Source of the DNA: Aerococcus urinaehominis
GTDB lineage: Bacteria > Bacillota > Bacilli > Lactobacillales > Aerococcaceae
Assembly (NCBI RefSeq): GCF_001543245.1
Contig: NZ_CP014163.1
Span: forward strand, 558,001-622,000
Length of the DNA: 64,000 nucleotides
Direction: 5' to 3'
Shown here: positions 47,746 through 56,705 of the stretch, one piece after another
How the letters are laid out: each line of letters opens with the position of its first letter
Numbering within the stretch: the first letter of the stretch is position 1
Program-made: the position numbers and the translations under genes
The notes under the pieces: model-generated
Database searches by the model: none
What the model saw: the letters and a program-made list of their open reading frames with translations, nothing else
Told to the model about the DNA's origin: nothing

Positions 47746-48688
47746 ATCGGTCACCCTCCTGTAATTGGCCAGCGCCACCATTGATAAAGCTAGCAATATC
47801 CATCTTTTTCTTGCCAGCCGGTTGAATTTCCGTTAAGGCCAATACGCTTCCATCACCTGTTGCCACATAAAAACGGGCTGGCTTTTTATTAATCTCAACA
47901 ATGGTGCCTGGCTGCGCTTGGCTGTCTTGGTCAGTGACTTGGCTAGCCCACAGCTTCCAGCGTTCGCCAGCTAACATGGTATGGGCCACTGGCCAGGAAT
48001 TAAAGGCGCGGATCTGGTTATGAATCTCCTGGGCCGATTGCTGCCAGTCCACCCGCTCTTGGTCCCGGCTAATATTAGGCGAATAGCTAGCCAGGGCTTC
48101 GTCTTGGGGCACTTCCTGAATCTTACCAGCAAACAAATCAGGCAGGGTCGTCATTAAGAGGTCACGACCAACAATTGATAGTTTATCAAACATGCTGGCC
48201 ACAGTATCCTGGTCTTCGATGGGAATAGCAGCCTGGCTTAAAATAGCCCCTGCATCCATGGCTTTTACCATCCGCATAATCGTCACACCTGTTTCTGTTT
48301 CACCCTGCCAAATCGCGTAATGAACAGGGGCACCACCCCGGTATTTAGGTAGCAAGCTGGCATGAACATTAACAGCTCCGTACTTAGGCAGCTTAAGCAG
48401 ACGCTCAGGTAAGAATTGTCCAAAGGCCGCTGTCACAATCAAATCACAGTCACTGGCTAAAAGCTCAGCTAGTTCTTGGTCCTGGCCGATTTTTTCTGGC
48501 TGGTAGAGGGGAATATCATGGGCTAAGGCCGCTTCCTTGACAGGACTAGCTTGTAATTTACGTTTGCGGCCAACTGGTCTATCCGGCTGGGTCACTACGG
48601 CAACCACTTGATAATCCGGACTAGCTACTAAGGCCTGTAAAATTGGTACAGAAAAGGCTGGCGTGCCCATAAAGACAATTTTCTTCAT
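47729..48688 (-). CDS. fmt: Methionyl-tRNA formyltransferase
   Basis: Formylates initiator Met-tRNA. 319 residues: 'KIVFMGTPAFSVPILQAL' start, formyl-THF site 'NVHASLLPKYRGGAPVHYAI' with the catalytic Asn/His (about 107-126), GVTIMRMVKAMDAG, and the C-terminal OB-like domain that binds tRNA (about 205-315). AGGAGG site. Lies between priA and rsmB in the conserved priA-fmt-rsmB-stp-prkC order; def is not in the window. Confidence 0.97.
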   Translation of the reverse strand: MKKIVFMGTPAFSVPILQALVASPDYQVVAVVTQPDRPVGRKRKLQASPVKEAALAHDIPLYQPEKIGQDQELAELLASDCDLIVTAAFGQFLPERLLKLPKYGAVNVHASLLPKYRGGAPVHYAIWQGETETGVTIMRMVKAMDAGAILSQAAIPIEDQDTVASMFDKLSIVGRDLLMTTLPDLFAGKIQEVPQDEALASYSPNISRDQERVDWQQSAQEIHNQIRAFNSWPVAHTMLAGERWKLWASQVTDQDSQAQPGTIVEINKKPARFYVATGDGSVLALTEIQPAGKKKMDIASFINGGAGQLQEGDRFDPID

Positions 48689-48701
48689 ATTACATTTCCT
48701 C

Positions 48702-51110
48702 CTACATAAAACTCAAGGGCTCCACATCAATGGCTAGGTATATTTGCTTCTTAGCCCATTCCTGGGCTAAATCGCGTAAGCTAGCTAATTGATCTCTGGC
48801 CTGGTCAGGCTGACGATACTGATAAATAATTTGAAAATAATAGCGATTTTTAACCCGGCTAATCGCCGACTGGCTTGGACCCAGGATAATCGTTTCAGGA
48901 TTTTGGTTCTTGGTTAACATTTGACTGATTAGGTTGATCGCCTTCAACGCTTCCCGTTCATCAAAATGAGAAACGGTCAACCGGGTGCTGTAATAGTAAG
49001 GGGAATAGTGGTTAATCTTACGAAAGGCCATCTCCCTTTGATAAAAACTAGTGTAGTCATGGTCTTGGGCTAACTGGATGGCATAATGGTCCGGATTAAA
49101 GGTCTGAATCAGAACCTGACCGGCCTTATCCCCGCGCCCAGCCCGGCCAGCTACCTGGGTAAGGAGCTGGAAGGTACGCTCGGAAGCCCTAAAATCTGGT
49201 AAATAAAGGGATGTATCTGCATTAATTACCCCAACCAGGGTAATATTAGGAAAATCTAATCCTTTAGCAATCATCTGCGTGCCTAGTAAAATATCAGCCT
49301 GTCCTGAAGCCACCTGGTCTAATAGCCGCTGGTGGCTCCCCTTCTTACGGGTAGTATCATTGTCCATCCTAACGACCCGATAATTGGGAAACAATTCTTT
49401 AATCTCTTCCTCAACCTTCTCCGTCCCTGATCCAAAAGATCTGATATGGGTAGCCTGGCAGTTAGGACAGCGCTGGGGCTTATTTTCTTCATGGCCACAA
49501 TAATGACATTTCAAATGTTGACCATGGTAATGATAGGTCAGGGAAACATCACAATTAGGACATTGAAAAACATAGCCACAATCTCGGCACATCATATAAT
49601 TGGCAAAACCGCGTCGGTTAAGCATCAGTGCCACCTGGTCACCCCGGTCAACCCGGGCAATAATCTCATCACGGAGGCGACGAGAGAACTGATAGTAGTT
49701 TTTGTGCTTAAATTCTTCACGCATATCCACAAGTTCAACTTGAGGCAAGGCCTGGTGGTTGGCCCGGTCTGGCATTTCTAACAAATGGTAAACCTTGTTT
49801 TGGGCCCGCGCCCGGGACTCCAGTGATGGCGTCGCTGACCCCAAAAGGACCGGGCAGTGGTGGTAATGGCCCCGCCACTTAGCCACTTCGCGGGCATGGT
49901 AACGGGGATTATCATTTTGCTTATAGGTCGTCTCATGCTCCTCATCAATAATAATAATGCCAAGCTTATCCAGAGGTGCAAAAACCGAAGACCGAGCACC
50001 AACAACAATTTTTGCTTGCCCGGCTCTTAGTTTACGCCACTCATCAAACTGCTCACCCTGGGATAATTGTGAATGCATCACGGCCACCGCCTGACCAAAA
50101 CGACCCTTGAGCTGGTTGACCATCTGCGGGGTCAAGGCAATTTCCGGCACCAATAGCATAGCTGTTTCACCTTGGTCTAGGGCTTGCTGAATAAGCTGGA
50201 GATACACCTCTGTCTTGCCCGACCCAGTCACTCCTTGCAGTAAAAAGACCTGGTCAGCCTGGTCAGCCATGGCCTGGCTCACCTGACTAAAGGCCCGCGC
50301 TTGCTGGTCTTGCAAAGGCCGGGCCTGGCTAGGAGAGAAATCCTGGTCTTGGTAAGGATCACGGTTAACTGTTAGCTCTAATATTTCTAACCAGCCTTTT
50401 TCGGCCAGTGCCTTAATTGTCGGACGCTGAATTTGATATTTTTGCCGTAATGCTTTAACTGCTAGTCGCTGACCCTCATGAGCCATCAACAGCTCAACCA
50501 AAGCAATCTGCTTGTGGGCATTTTTTGACAAACTAGACCGGGCCTCCGCGAGCTCTTCGTAATCTAAGAGAGCTTGAACCCACTCCTCTTTTTTTACTTG
50601 CTTGCGATCTTTTAACCGATAGTCAAGATTAACTAAACCAGCCTTTCTCAAGCTGAGCAAATCCTTTAAGTAGCCCCTTTCTTCTGCCAAGTCCCAGTCT
50701 ATTTCTAACTGATTGGCAAAATATTTTTGCTGGTCCTGGTAGGCTAGTCGCTCAGTCATGACAAAAACCTTGTGGTAATCTGCCTTCAATAAGCTGGGTA
50801 GCATGGCCTGGTAAACATCAACTTGGAAACAAAATAGGTCTTGGGCCATTTGCTGACCCAGTTCAAGTAGTTCGGTATTCAGCACCGGTTGCTCGTCCAG
50901 CAAGCCCATAATACTTTTCAGGTCGCCCGCAAAATCCGTCTGGTCACTTAGGCCGACGACATAGGCCAGGAGCGTCCGAACCCCAAAAGGCACCTGGACG
51001 CGCATGCCCACCTGAATCAGGTCCTGATAATCTTCAGGAACCAGGTAATCATAGCTCTGGTTAGTTTGCATGGTCGCAACATCAACAATGACTTGCGCAA
51101 TCATCGGCAT
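48702..51110 (-). CDS. priA: Primosomal protein N' (replication restart helicase PriA)
   Basis: 802 residues. 3'-end binding domain with 'DYLVPEDYQDLIQVGMRVQV' (about 20-40), winged helix (about 190-250), helicase core with LLQGVTGSGKTEVYLQ (about 288), IIIDEEHE (DEEH) and the paired zinc sites 'CRDCGYVFQCPNC' and CHYCGHEENKPQRCPNC (about 510-550), then VAGRAGRGDK. Ribosome site GGGAGG. Own promoter upstream; heads the priA-to-thiN operon. Confidence 0.97.
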   Translation of the reverse strand: MPMIAQVIVDVATMQTNQSYDYLVPEDYQDLIQVGMRVQVPFGVRTLLAYVVGLSDQTDFAGDLKSIMGLLDEQPVLNTELLELGQQMAQDLFCFQVDVYQAMLPSLLKADYHKVFVMTERLAYQDQQKYFANQLEIDWDLAEERGYLKDLLSLRKAGLVNLDYRLKDRKQVKKEEWVQALLDYEELAEARSSLSKNAHKQIALVELLMAHEGQRLAVKALRQKYQIQRPTIKALAEKGWLEILELTVNRDPYQDQDFSPSQARPLQDQQARAFSQVSQAMADQADQVFLLQGVTGSGKTEVYLQLIQQALDQGETAMLLVPEIALTPQMVNQLKGRFGQAVAVMHSQLSQGEQFDEWRKLRAGQAKIVVGARSSVFAPLDKLGIIIIDEEHETTYKQNDNPRYHAREVAKWRGHYHHCPVLLGSATPSLESRARAQNKVYHLLEMPDRANHQALPQVELVDMREEFKHKNYYQFSRRLRDEIIARVDRGDQVALMLNRRGFANYMMCRDCGYVFQCPNCDVSLTYHYHGQHLKCHYCGHEENKPQRCPNCQATHIRSFGSGTEKVEEEIKELFPNYRVVRMDNDTTRKKGSHQRLLDQVASGQADILLGTQMIAKGLDFPNITLVGVINADTSLYLPDFRASERTFQLLTQVAGRAGRGDKAGQVLIQTFNPDHYAIQLAQDHDYTSFYQREMAFRKINHYSPYYYSTRLTVSHFDEREALKAINLISQMLTKNQNPETIILGPSQSAISRVKNRYYFQIIYQYRQPDQARDQLASLRDLAQEWAKKQIYLAIDVEPLSFM

Positions 51111-51143
51111 AAAACGAGCCTCCCTTCCAGTATATTCCTCTCT

Positions 51144-51172
51144 ATTGTACTAAATTTATGGGTATAGACCAA
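51144..51172 (-). promoter_or_regulatory. Candidate promoter of the priA operon
   Basis: Minus-strand TTGGTC (51167-51172), 17-base spacer, TACAAT (51144-51149), about 35 bases upstream of priA; moderate -35. Confidence 0.5.
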
Positions 51173-51202
51173 TTTAACTGCCATATTTACAGAAAAATAA
51201 AA

Positions 51203-51233
51203 GGTGTTAGTGAATATATCTTTCACCAACACC
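51203..51233 (-). terminator. Terminator of gmk-rpoZ
   Basis: 12-bp arms GGTGTTGGTGAA-type with one mismatch, followed on the minus strand by TTTTATTTTT. It separates rpoZ from priA. Confidence 0.85.
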
Positions 51234-51251
51234 AATCTGCAGCAATTAAAT

Positions 51252-51458
51252 TTATCTCAATGATTCTGGATCAATCACAAGGTCATCGGAAGCAATTTCT
51301 TCTAAGGCGTAACCAACTTCAGTATGACTCTTATAGCTTTCAAGCATGCCGTTATCTTCTTCATGAATTTCATGTGCGCGTTTAGCTGATATTGCGCATA
51401 GAGAATATTTTGAATCAATTTTTTCTAATAATTTATCTAGTGAGGGATAAATAATCAT
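51252..51458 (-). CDS. rpoZ: DNA-directed RNA polymerase omega subunit
   Basis: 68-residue omega: 'IIYPSLDKLLEKIDSKYSLC' at the start, then AISAKRAHEI and 'YKSHTEVGYALEEIASDDL', the conserved core. Helps fold beta-prime. Follows gmk by 14 bases, the standard gmk-rpoZ pair; a terminator follows, so unlike in many relatives it is not joined to priA. Confidence 0.96.
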   Translation of the reverse strand: MIIYPSLDKLLEKIDSKYSLCAISAKRAHEIHEEDNGMLESYKSHTEVGYALEEIASDDLVIDPESLR

Positions 51459-51472
51459 AGTTGTCCTCCTTA

Positions 51473-52090
51473 TTATTGTAAGTAGTTGCCTACCAAATCA
51501 TCCATAAAACGCTCAACCTTGAGATGTTCGGCCTTAATAATGGTTTGAATGCGCTCAACAGCGGCATCAACATCATCATTTTCAACCACATAATCGTATT
51601 GGGTCATCAATTGAAGCTCTTCACGCGCCTTGGTCATCCGCTGCTCAATCACCTCTGGGGCATCTGTTCCCCGGTTGACAATACGCGATTCTAATTCCCC
51701 CATATTAGGTGGTGCGAGGAAAATAAATACCCCATCCGGCATCCGCCGTTTAACTTGTAAGGCGCCTTGTACTTCAATTTCAAGGAAGACATCCTTACCC
51801 TTTAAAGTCATCTCTTCAATATAGGCTAAAGGCGTGCCATAATAATTATCAACATATTGGGCATATTCAAGTAATTCCTCATTTTCAATCATTTGCTCAA
51901 ATTCTTCTTTGGAAACAAAGAAGTAATCCTTGCCATGGACCTCGCCTTCACGAGCTTGTCGTGTTGTAGCTGATACTGAATAGAAAAACTGTTCGCGGTC
52001 ATGGTCTTTTTCAAATAATGCTTGCCTGACAGTCCCTTTACCAACACCTGATGGGCCTGAAAGGACAACGAGTAATCCTTTTGATTCCAT
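51473..52090 (-). CDS. gmk: Guanylate kinase
   Basis: Phosphorylates GMP to GDP. 205 residues: P-loop [15 protein letters not shown] (about 10-24), '[23 protein letters not shown]' core (GMP-binding; about 36-58, only part quoted: [17 protein letters not shown]), YGTPL and [12 protein letters not shown]. The ATG at 52090 has AAAGGTG 5 bases upstream; the ATG at 52105 lies before that site. Confidence 0.97.
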   Translation of the reverse strand: MESKGLLVVLSGPSGVGKGTVRQALFEKDHDREQFFYSVSATTRQAREGEVHGKDYFFVSKEEFEQMIENEELLEYAQYVDNYYGTPLAYIEEMTLKGKDVFLEIEVQGALQVKRRMPDGVFIFLAPPNMGELESRIVNRGTDAPEVIEQRMTKAREELQLMTQYDYVVENDDVDAAVERIQTIIKAEHLKVERFMDDLVGNYLQ

Positions 52091-52122
52091 TGAACACCTT
52101 TCCATTCTCTGTTTTATACTTT

Positions 52123-52131
52123 ATCATACCA
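52123..52131 (-). promoter_or_regulatory. Extended -10 promoter element of gmk-rpoZ
   Basis: TGGTATGAT on the minus strand about 35 bases upstream of gmk. Confidence 0.45.
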
Positions 52132-52216
52132 TATTTGAAAAAAATTGAAAGTAGGCCTCACATTTTCAATTAATGTCAGACAATTAACTAGTTTAAATAA
52201 ACATCTCATAATAAGC

Positions 52217-52268
52217 TTGCATTTAGAACAAACGTTCGCTATAATCTATTTGTCAGAACAAATGTTCT
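52217..52268 (+). promoter_or_regulatory. SOS promoter with two LexA/DinR boxes
   Basis: TTGCAT (52217-52222) and TATAAT (52240-52245) with a 17-base spacer form a near-consensus promoter. SOS box 1, GAACAAACGTTC (52226-52237), fills the spacer; SOS box 2, GAACAAATGTTC (52256-52267), lies at about +5 to +16. Both fit GAAC-N4-GTTC. Two boxes imply tight, cooperative repression and strong induction after DNA damage. Confidence 0.88.
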
Positions 52269-52294
52269 ATTTTTATAAATCAAGGAGGTCTACC

Positions 52295-52642
52295 ATGCAA
52301 AATCCAATTTCCCCATCCTACCTACGCCAACTCTTCCAACCTCAGCGCCTAGACAAGCCTGAACCAGCCCCTAATCGTCTACATCAAATTAATCCCCTTA
52401 GCCAAATGATGCCCCTTGACCAGGTCACATGGGCATTGACCAAGGCCCATAGGCAAAGGCAACCCCTCTATATAACAGTCAGTCGCCAACTAGCGAATAT
52501 GAACACTAAAGATATCCTCTTTGGCTTTGTCGAAAGTGATATTAGCAAGAGCGGAATGGTGGCCTTTAAAGTTGACGGTAGCTCCGTCTCACGTCTAATC
52601 CATATTAACCATATCTTAGCTTTTAAATGGCCCCAAGCATAG
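52295..52642 (+). CDS. SOS-induced small protein, possibly YolD-like
   Basis: 115 residues, no signal or membrane helix. N-terminal Pro/Gln-rich part (about 1-35), a helix 'DQVTWALTKAHRQRQPLYIT' (about 46-65), then a beta-rich half 'KDILFGFVESDISKSGMVAF' and LIHINHILAFKW. The MMPLDQV helix followed by strands and a closing I.H.NHI resembles the YolD-like fold in pattern, but the family call is tentative. The ATG at 52295 has AAGGAGG 6 bases upstream; the promoter with two LexA boxes ends 27 bases before, so the longer frame is not translated. Single plus-strand gene among minus-strand housekeeping genes. Confidence 0.78.
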   Translation: MQNPISPSYLRQLFQPQRLDKPEPAPNRLHQINPLSQMMPLDQVTWALTKAHRQRQPLYITVSRQLANMNTKDILFGFVESDISKSGMVAFKVDGSSVSRLIHINHILAFKWPQA

Positions 52643-52745
52643 TCGTCTAGCTAGAACTATGCTACTTTAGCAATAAGCCAGGCCCTCACTAGCAAGCCAG
52701 GTCTGACAACAACATCCAAGATTTAGTAGTTAATACGCCAATTTT

Positions 52746-52777
52746 AAAGAGGCTGGGACTTTTGTCCCAGCCTCTTT
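52746..52777. terminator. Bidirectional terminator between the SOS gene and cls
   Basis: Perfect 14-bp arms AAAGAGGCTGGGAC/GTCCCAGCCTCTTT around a 4-base loop, T-run on the plus side and AAAGA-rich/T-poor on the minus side. The cls stop lies within a few bases of it. Confidence 0.82.
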
Positions 52778-52779
52778 TT

Positions 52780-54234
52780 TTATAGTATCGGCGATAGCAA
52801 CCTGGAAAAATGTTGTTTAAACTTGGTCCAGTTCGATTGATTGGCAAAATAATCATGGTCAAGCTGGCTAGATTTTTCTAGGTCTCTATGGAAGCGACTA
52901 TTTAATTCCTGAGTAACTGCTTCATCATAAATGAAGGCATTTACCTCAAAATTCAAGCGGAAACTCCGGATATCATAGTTAGCAGTTCCTACTGACGCCA
53001 CCTTATCATCAACAGTGGTCACCTTGGCGTGGAGAAAACCATCATCATAGGTGTACACATGGACACCGTAATCTAATAGTTCTTTAAGGTAATATTCACT
53101 AGCCCGGTAGACAAAAGGATGGTCAGGCTGGCACGGAAACATAATATGGATCTTAACACCAGATAAGGCCGCCATTTTTATCGCCTCATAAACCGAATCA
53201 TCAGGAATAAAATAGGGGGATTGGATATAGACATTCTTTTCTGCCATCGAAATCATTTTCAAATAGCCCATCTTTATTTGTTCATCCGTCTGGTCAGGAC
53301 CCGAAGAGACAATCTGCATCGGGGTATCCCCTTGGTCAGACTCTTCTTTAAAATAAGGCTCGTAGCGAGCAATCAACTCATCAGAACTGGCTTCTTTGAT
53401 TGTTGCCGACCAATCAATAATAAAACGTGATTGCAGGGCTTGAACAACATTACCTGTTACCCGCAAGTGGGTATCGCGCCAATTACCTAGTGGTCCCTTG
53501 CCAATATATTCCTTGGCAACGTTAAAGCCACCAATATAGCCCACCTCACCATCAACCACCACAATCTTGCGGTGGTTACGATAATTGAGGCGGAAGTTAA
53601 TAATCCAGTTATTAGCCCCAAAGAAGTTAGCCGTTTTACCACCAGCATCACGCAAGTCTTGCAGATCTTTTTCGCGTAAATTGCGGGATCCCAGGGCATC
53701 ATAGAGCATTCGAACCTCAACTCCAGCTCGGGCTTTTTCTTCTAGAATCTGCAAAATTTCCTTACCAACCTCATCATCTTCAAAAATATAATATTGAATA
53801 TGGATATGGTGCTGGGCCTTACGCAAATCAGCCTTGAGCCGGTCAAATTTTTCATAGCCATCAGTAATAACTTCAACTTCATTATGGTCGGTCAAGATAG
53901 AAGCATCGCTTTGGAAGAGTAATTTTATCAATTCTCGCTCCCCAGCCTCGTACTTATACAAGCTGCGCATGTTACCATGGTCGTCCAAGAAATGATCCTT
54001 ATGCACCATCATCCCCAAGGCTTCCGTATTCTTTAATTGAAAAATACGCTCACTGGAGATGCGGCGACCAAGGAAATAATAAATAATAAAGCCTAGTCCT
54101 GGTAATAAAATCAACACCATCAACCAAGCCCAGATGGCTGAAATCTGCCTTGGTTCCTTAAAAACAGTGTAGATAGCCACAGCAGTGTTGACCAAAGCTA
54201 GTAGCATGATGCCGATATAAATATATTGTGCCAT
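52780..54234 (-). CDS. cls: Cardiolipin synthase
   Basis: Joins two phosphatidylglycerols into cardiolipin. 484 residues: two N-terminal membrane helices (about 3-22 and 33-55), then two phospholipase-D domains. HKD-type motifs: 'NYRNHRKIVVVDGEVGYIGG' (about 212-231) and FLHAKVTTVDDKVASVGTAN (about 392-411). The ATG at 54234 is preceded by TAGGAGG; the TTG at 54249 would contain the site itself. Single-gene unit. Confidence 0.95.
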   Translation of the reverse strand: MAQYIYIGIMLLALVNTAVAIYTVFKEPRQISAIWAWLMVLILLPGLGFIIYYFLGRRISSERIFQLKNTEALGMMVHKDHFLDDHGNMRSLYKYEAGERELIKLLFQSDASILTDHNEVEVITDGYEKFDRLKADLRKAQHHIHIQYYIFEDDEVGKEILQILEEKARAGVEVRMLYDALGSRNLREKDLQDLRDAGGKTANFFGANNWIINFRLNYRNHRKIVVVDGEVGYIGGFNVAKEYIGKGPLGNWRDTHLRVTGNVVQALQSRFIIDWSATIKEASSDELIARYEPYFKEESDQGDTPMQIVSSGPDQTDEQIKMGYLKMISMAEKNVYIQSPYFIPDDSVYEAIKMAALSGVKIHIMFPCQPDHPFVYRASEYYLKELLDYGVHVYTYDDGFLHAKVTTVDDKVASVGTANYDIRSFRLNFEVNAFIYDEAVTQELNSRFHRDLEKSSQLDHDYFANQSNWTKFKQHFSRLLSPIL

Positions 54235-54266
54235 TAGTCCTCCTAACAAATTATCTTAAAACAAAA

Positions 54267-54290
54267 GGGCCTGGTTAAATGACCAGACCC
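54267..54290 (-). terminator. Terminator of rnjB-thiT
   Basis: Arms GGGTCTGGTC / GACCAGGCCC type with one mismatch, AAAT-type loop, then TTTTGTTTT on the minus strand. Confidence 0.75.
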
Positions 54291-54300
54291 CTTATCATCA

Positions 54301-54906
54301 CTAATCATTTAGTAACCTTGACCGCTCTTTCCTTGAGATAAAAGGTGTGTTGCGGGGGATAAAGTACTTAGAGGTGGTATTAAGTATCACAATCAAGATA
54401 ATGACAATAATGCCACTATTTAAAGCCCAAGATAGGGCAGAATACTTGGCTAATTCAGCTAAACCGATAGCCTCTTGCCCCAAAATAAATTGGCGATTTA
54501 GAAAATCTAGCACATAGTAAGCTGCAGTCGCCAATATGGTCCCAGTCACCAAATTGAGATAAACAGAAGAGTAGCGACTATTATGGAGGGTGCGCTGCAA
54601 ATTACGGGCGAATAGGCCGGCTAAGCCTAAACTAGCACAGGCCAGCACTAAGACAGCGTAGGCCAATGGTTGATTGAACCAATCAGTAGTAGACGAGAGA
54701 GGTGCTAGCAGGCCAAAACCGATACCAGCTAGCAAGGCTGGCACAAAGCCCCTTCTAAAGGCATAAAATATGATAAAGATGATGCCAATTGAAAGTTGGA
54801 TGTGGCCATCACCTAAATAATCTGGAAATACTAATTCCACCCCAAAACTTAGGGCGATAAAAAGTAAGCCTTCAATGATAGTCATTAAGCGTCGAGAACC
54901 TTGCAT
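54301..54906 (-). CDS. thiT: ThiT-like ECF transporter S component (thiamine)
   Basis: 201-residue membrane protein with six predicted helices. The central 'SIGIIFIIFYAFRRGFVPAL' and LAGIGFGLLAPL (about 40-72) match the signature loop and helix of ThiT, the thiamine-binding S component that docks on the shared EcfAA'T module (not in this window). Start ATG with TAGGAGG 5 bases upstream. Follows rnjB by 9 bases, so they share a transcript; no TPP riboswitch is seen, which fits this coupling. Assignment to thiamine is by pattern; another vitamin is possible. Confidence 0.75.
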   Translation of the reverse strand: MQGSRRLMTIIEGLLFIALSFGVELVFPDYLGDGHIQLSIGIIFIIFYAFRRGFVPALLAGIGFGLLAPLSSTTDWFNQPLAYAVLVLACASLGLAGLFARNLQRTLHNSRYSSVYLNLVTGTILATAAYYVLDFLNRQFILGQEAIGLAELAKYSALSWALNSGIIVIILIVILNTTSKYFIPRNTPFISRKERSRLLND

Positions 54907-54915
54907 ACTGACCTC

Positions 54916-56595
54916 CTATTTTGATCGTTTGCGGTAGTTAGATGCTTCCATAATAACTGGTAAAATCATCGGGCGCCGTTGGGTATCCTCATAAAGCTTC
55001 TTACTTAATTGATCGCGAATATCGCCTTTAAGTTTAGACCATTCAAAGTTCTTGTCGTCCAAATGCTTGTTGACAATATCAGTTACTAGGTTTTTGGACT
55101 CATTGAGGAGGTCATTAGAAGCCTTCATATACACAAAACCACGCGAGATAATTTCCGGACCAGCCAAAATTTTACCTAACCGGCGTGAAATGGTTAGCAC
55201 AACCACAAAAATACCATCCTCGGAGAGTAATTTACGGTCACGCAGCACGATATTACCGATATCTCCAACACCAGCACCGTCAATTAAAACATTTCCGGCC
55301 TGAATTTTGCCTGCTAAGCCTAAACCATCCTGGTGGCTTTCAAGCACATCACCCTTGCCGATTAAGAAAATATGGTCACGGGGAATACCTACTTCTTCAG
55401 CCAGGATACGGTGGGCATCCATCAATCGATACTCCCCATTAATTGGGACAAAGTACTTGGGCTTGAGTAACCGCATCATCAGCTGTAGGTCTTTAGGCGA
55501 AGCATGGCCTGATGACTTGTAGTCTTCAGCCAGTTCAATCACCTCGCCACCAGCCCGATAGATTAAGTTCTTCGTTTCAGCTACCATCGTTTCAAATTCA
55601 ACTGATGGTGAGGTAGCGATCATCACCGCATCCCCTGGTTGGATATGCACATGACGGTGACGATTACGGGCCATATTTTGTAAAGATTGTAGCGGCTCGC
55701 CTGATTTACCAGTTTCTAAAATTAGCACCTGGTTGTCGTCATATTTATCAATATCTTTAATCGGTTTAATCAATTCAACTGATGGGATCGTCACCTTATC
55801 TAAGCGGATGGCCACATCAATAATTTCTTCTAATTCATCACCAGACAAGAAAACATGACGTTTACCAGCTAGGGCCACATCAAACACTTGTTGGAGTCGG
55901 TTTAAATTGGTCGCAACTGCAGCCACAATGACCCGGCCCGGTGCATTACGGACTTCTTGCAGCATGCCATGCGTAATGACCCGTTCAGAGGCATTATCAT
56001 GGAGAGATGCCGCTTGACGCGAGTCTGACAAGAGGGCATAAACACCCTCATCGCCCATTTGGGTAATGCGAGAAAAGTCAGTCTCATAGTTAGGCCCTAC
56101 CGACATATCAAATTTAAAGTCACCGGTATAAACAATTGACCCCTCTTTGGTTTCAATATTGATGCCGACTGAATCTGGCACTGAGTGCGTTGTTTTAAAG
56201 AATTTAACCACCACATCACCAAAATCAATCTCATTGTTGACGTTGATTACATGGAAATCTTTATAATTCTTTATGCCTAATTGGCGGGCTTGTAACTTAA
56301 CTAATTCGATTGTAAGTTCCGTACCAAAGACTGGCAACTCTAATTCTTGAATCAGATAGGGAACCCCACCGATAGCATCTGGGTGGCCGTGGCTCAGGAA
56401 AACACCCGCAATCCGATCACTATTTTCAACTAGATAGTTGAAATCAGGAATCATGACATCAATACCCAGCATTTCTTCTGGTGGATAAACCAAGCCACAG
56501 TCTAGGATATAAATAGACTCGTCTACCTCCACCAGGTACATATTTTTACCATTTTCATGTACACCGCCTAAAGCGGCAATTTTTATATTACTCAT
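54916..56595 (-). CDS. rnjB: Ribonuclease J2-type protein (metallo-beta-lactamase/beta-CASP)
   Basis: 559 residues with RNase J layout: beta-lactamase core split by the beta-CASP domain (about 210-370), linker and C-terminal domain. The catalytic metal motif, HGHxDHIGG in active RNase J1, reads SHGHPDAIGG here (His69, His71, Asp73, Ala74): the fourth ligand His is Ala, as in RNase J2 proteins. Later motifs are kept: TTHSVPDS (about 137), YTGDFKFD (about 157) and SSGHASPKD (about 363). So I call J2, a partner of RNase J1 (not in the window) in mRNA decay, rather than J1. Ribosome site TAGGAGG. Confidence 0.9.
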   Translation of the reverse strand: MSNIKIAALGGVHENGKNMYLVEVDESIYILDCGLVYPPEEMLGIDVMIPDFNYLVENSDRIAGVFLSHGHPDAIGGVPYLIQELELPVFGTELTIELVKLQARQLGIKNYKDFHVINVNNEIDFGDVVVKFFKTTHSVPDSVGINIETKEGSIVYTGDFKFDMSVGPNYETDFSRITQMGDEGVYALLSDSRQAASLHDNASERVITHGMLQEVRNAPGRVIVAAVATNLNRLQQVFDVALAGKRHVFLSGDELEEIIDVAIRLDKVTIPSVELIKPIKDIDKYDDNQVLILETGKSGEPLQSLQNMARNRHRHVHIQPGDAVMIATSPSVEFETMVAETKNLIYRAGGEVIELAEDYKSSGHASPKDLQLMMRLLKPKYFVPINGEYRLMDAHRILAEEVGIPRDHIFLIGKGDVLESHQDGLGLAGKIQAGNVLIDGAGVGDIGNIVLRDRKLLSEDGIFVVVLTISRRLGKILAGPEIISRGFVYMKASNDLLNESKNLVTDIVNKHLDDKNFEWSKLKGDIRDQLSKKLYEDTQRRPMILPVIMEASNYRKRSK

Positions 56596-56648
56596 AAAAG
56601 CCTCCTATTAATCTTCTTTTATTCGCTCAAAAGTTAGAATAAAAGCTT

Positions 56649-56683
56649 AGCCAGCAATCGCTGAGGCAGTTAGATAGCTGGCT
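56649..56683 (-). terminator. Possible weak terminator after asd
   Basis: Arms AGCCAGC/GCTGGCT with a 20-base loop, then AAGCTTTTATTCT on the minus strand. Marginal. Confidence 0.35.
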
Positions 56684-56705
56684 AGTTCCTCAATATCAAT
56701 AAATA

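Noticed and set aside
54880-54915. TPP riboswitch before thiT
   Set aside because: Only 9 bases separate thiT from rnjB, leaving no room for an aptamer.
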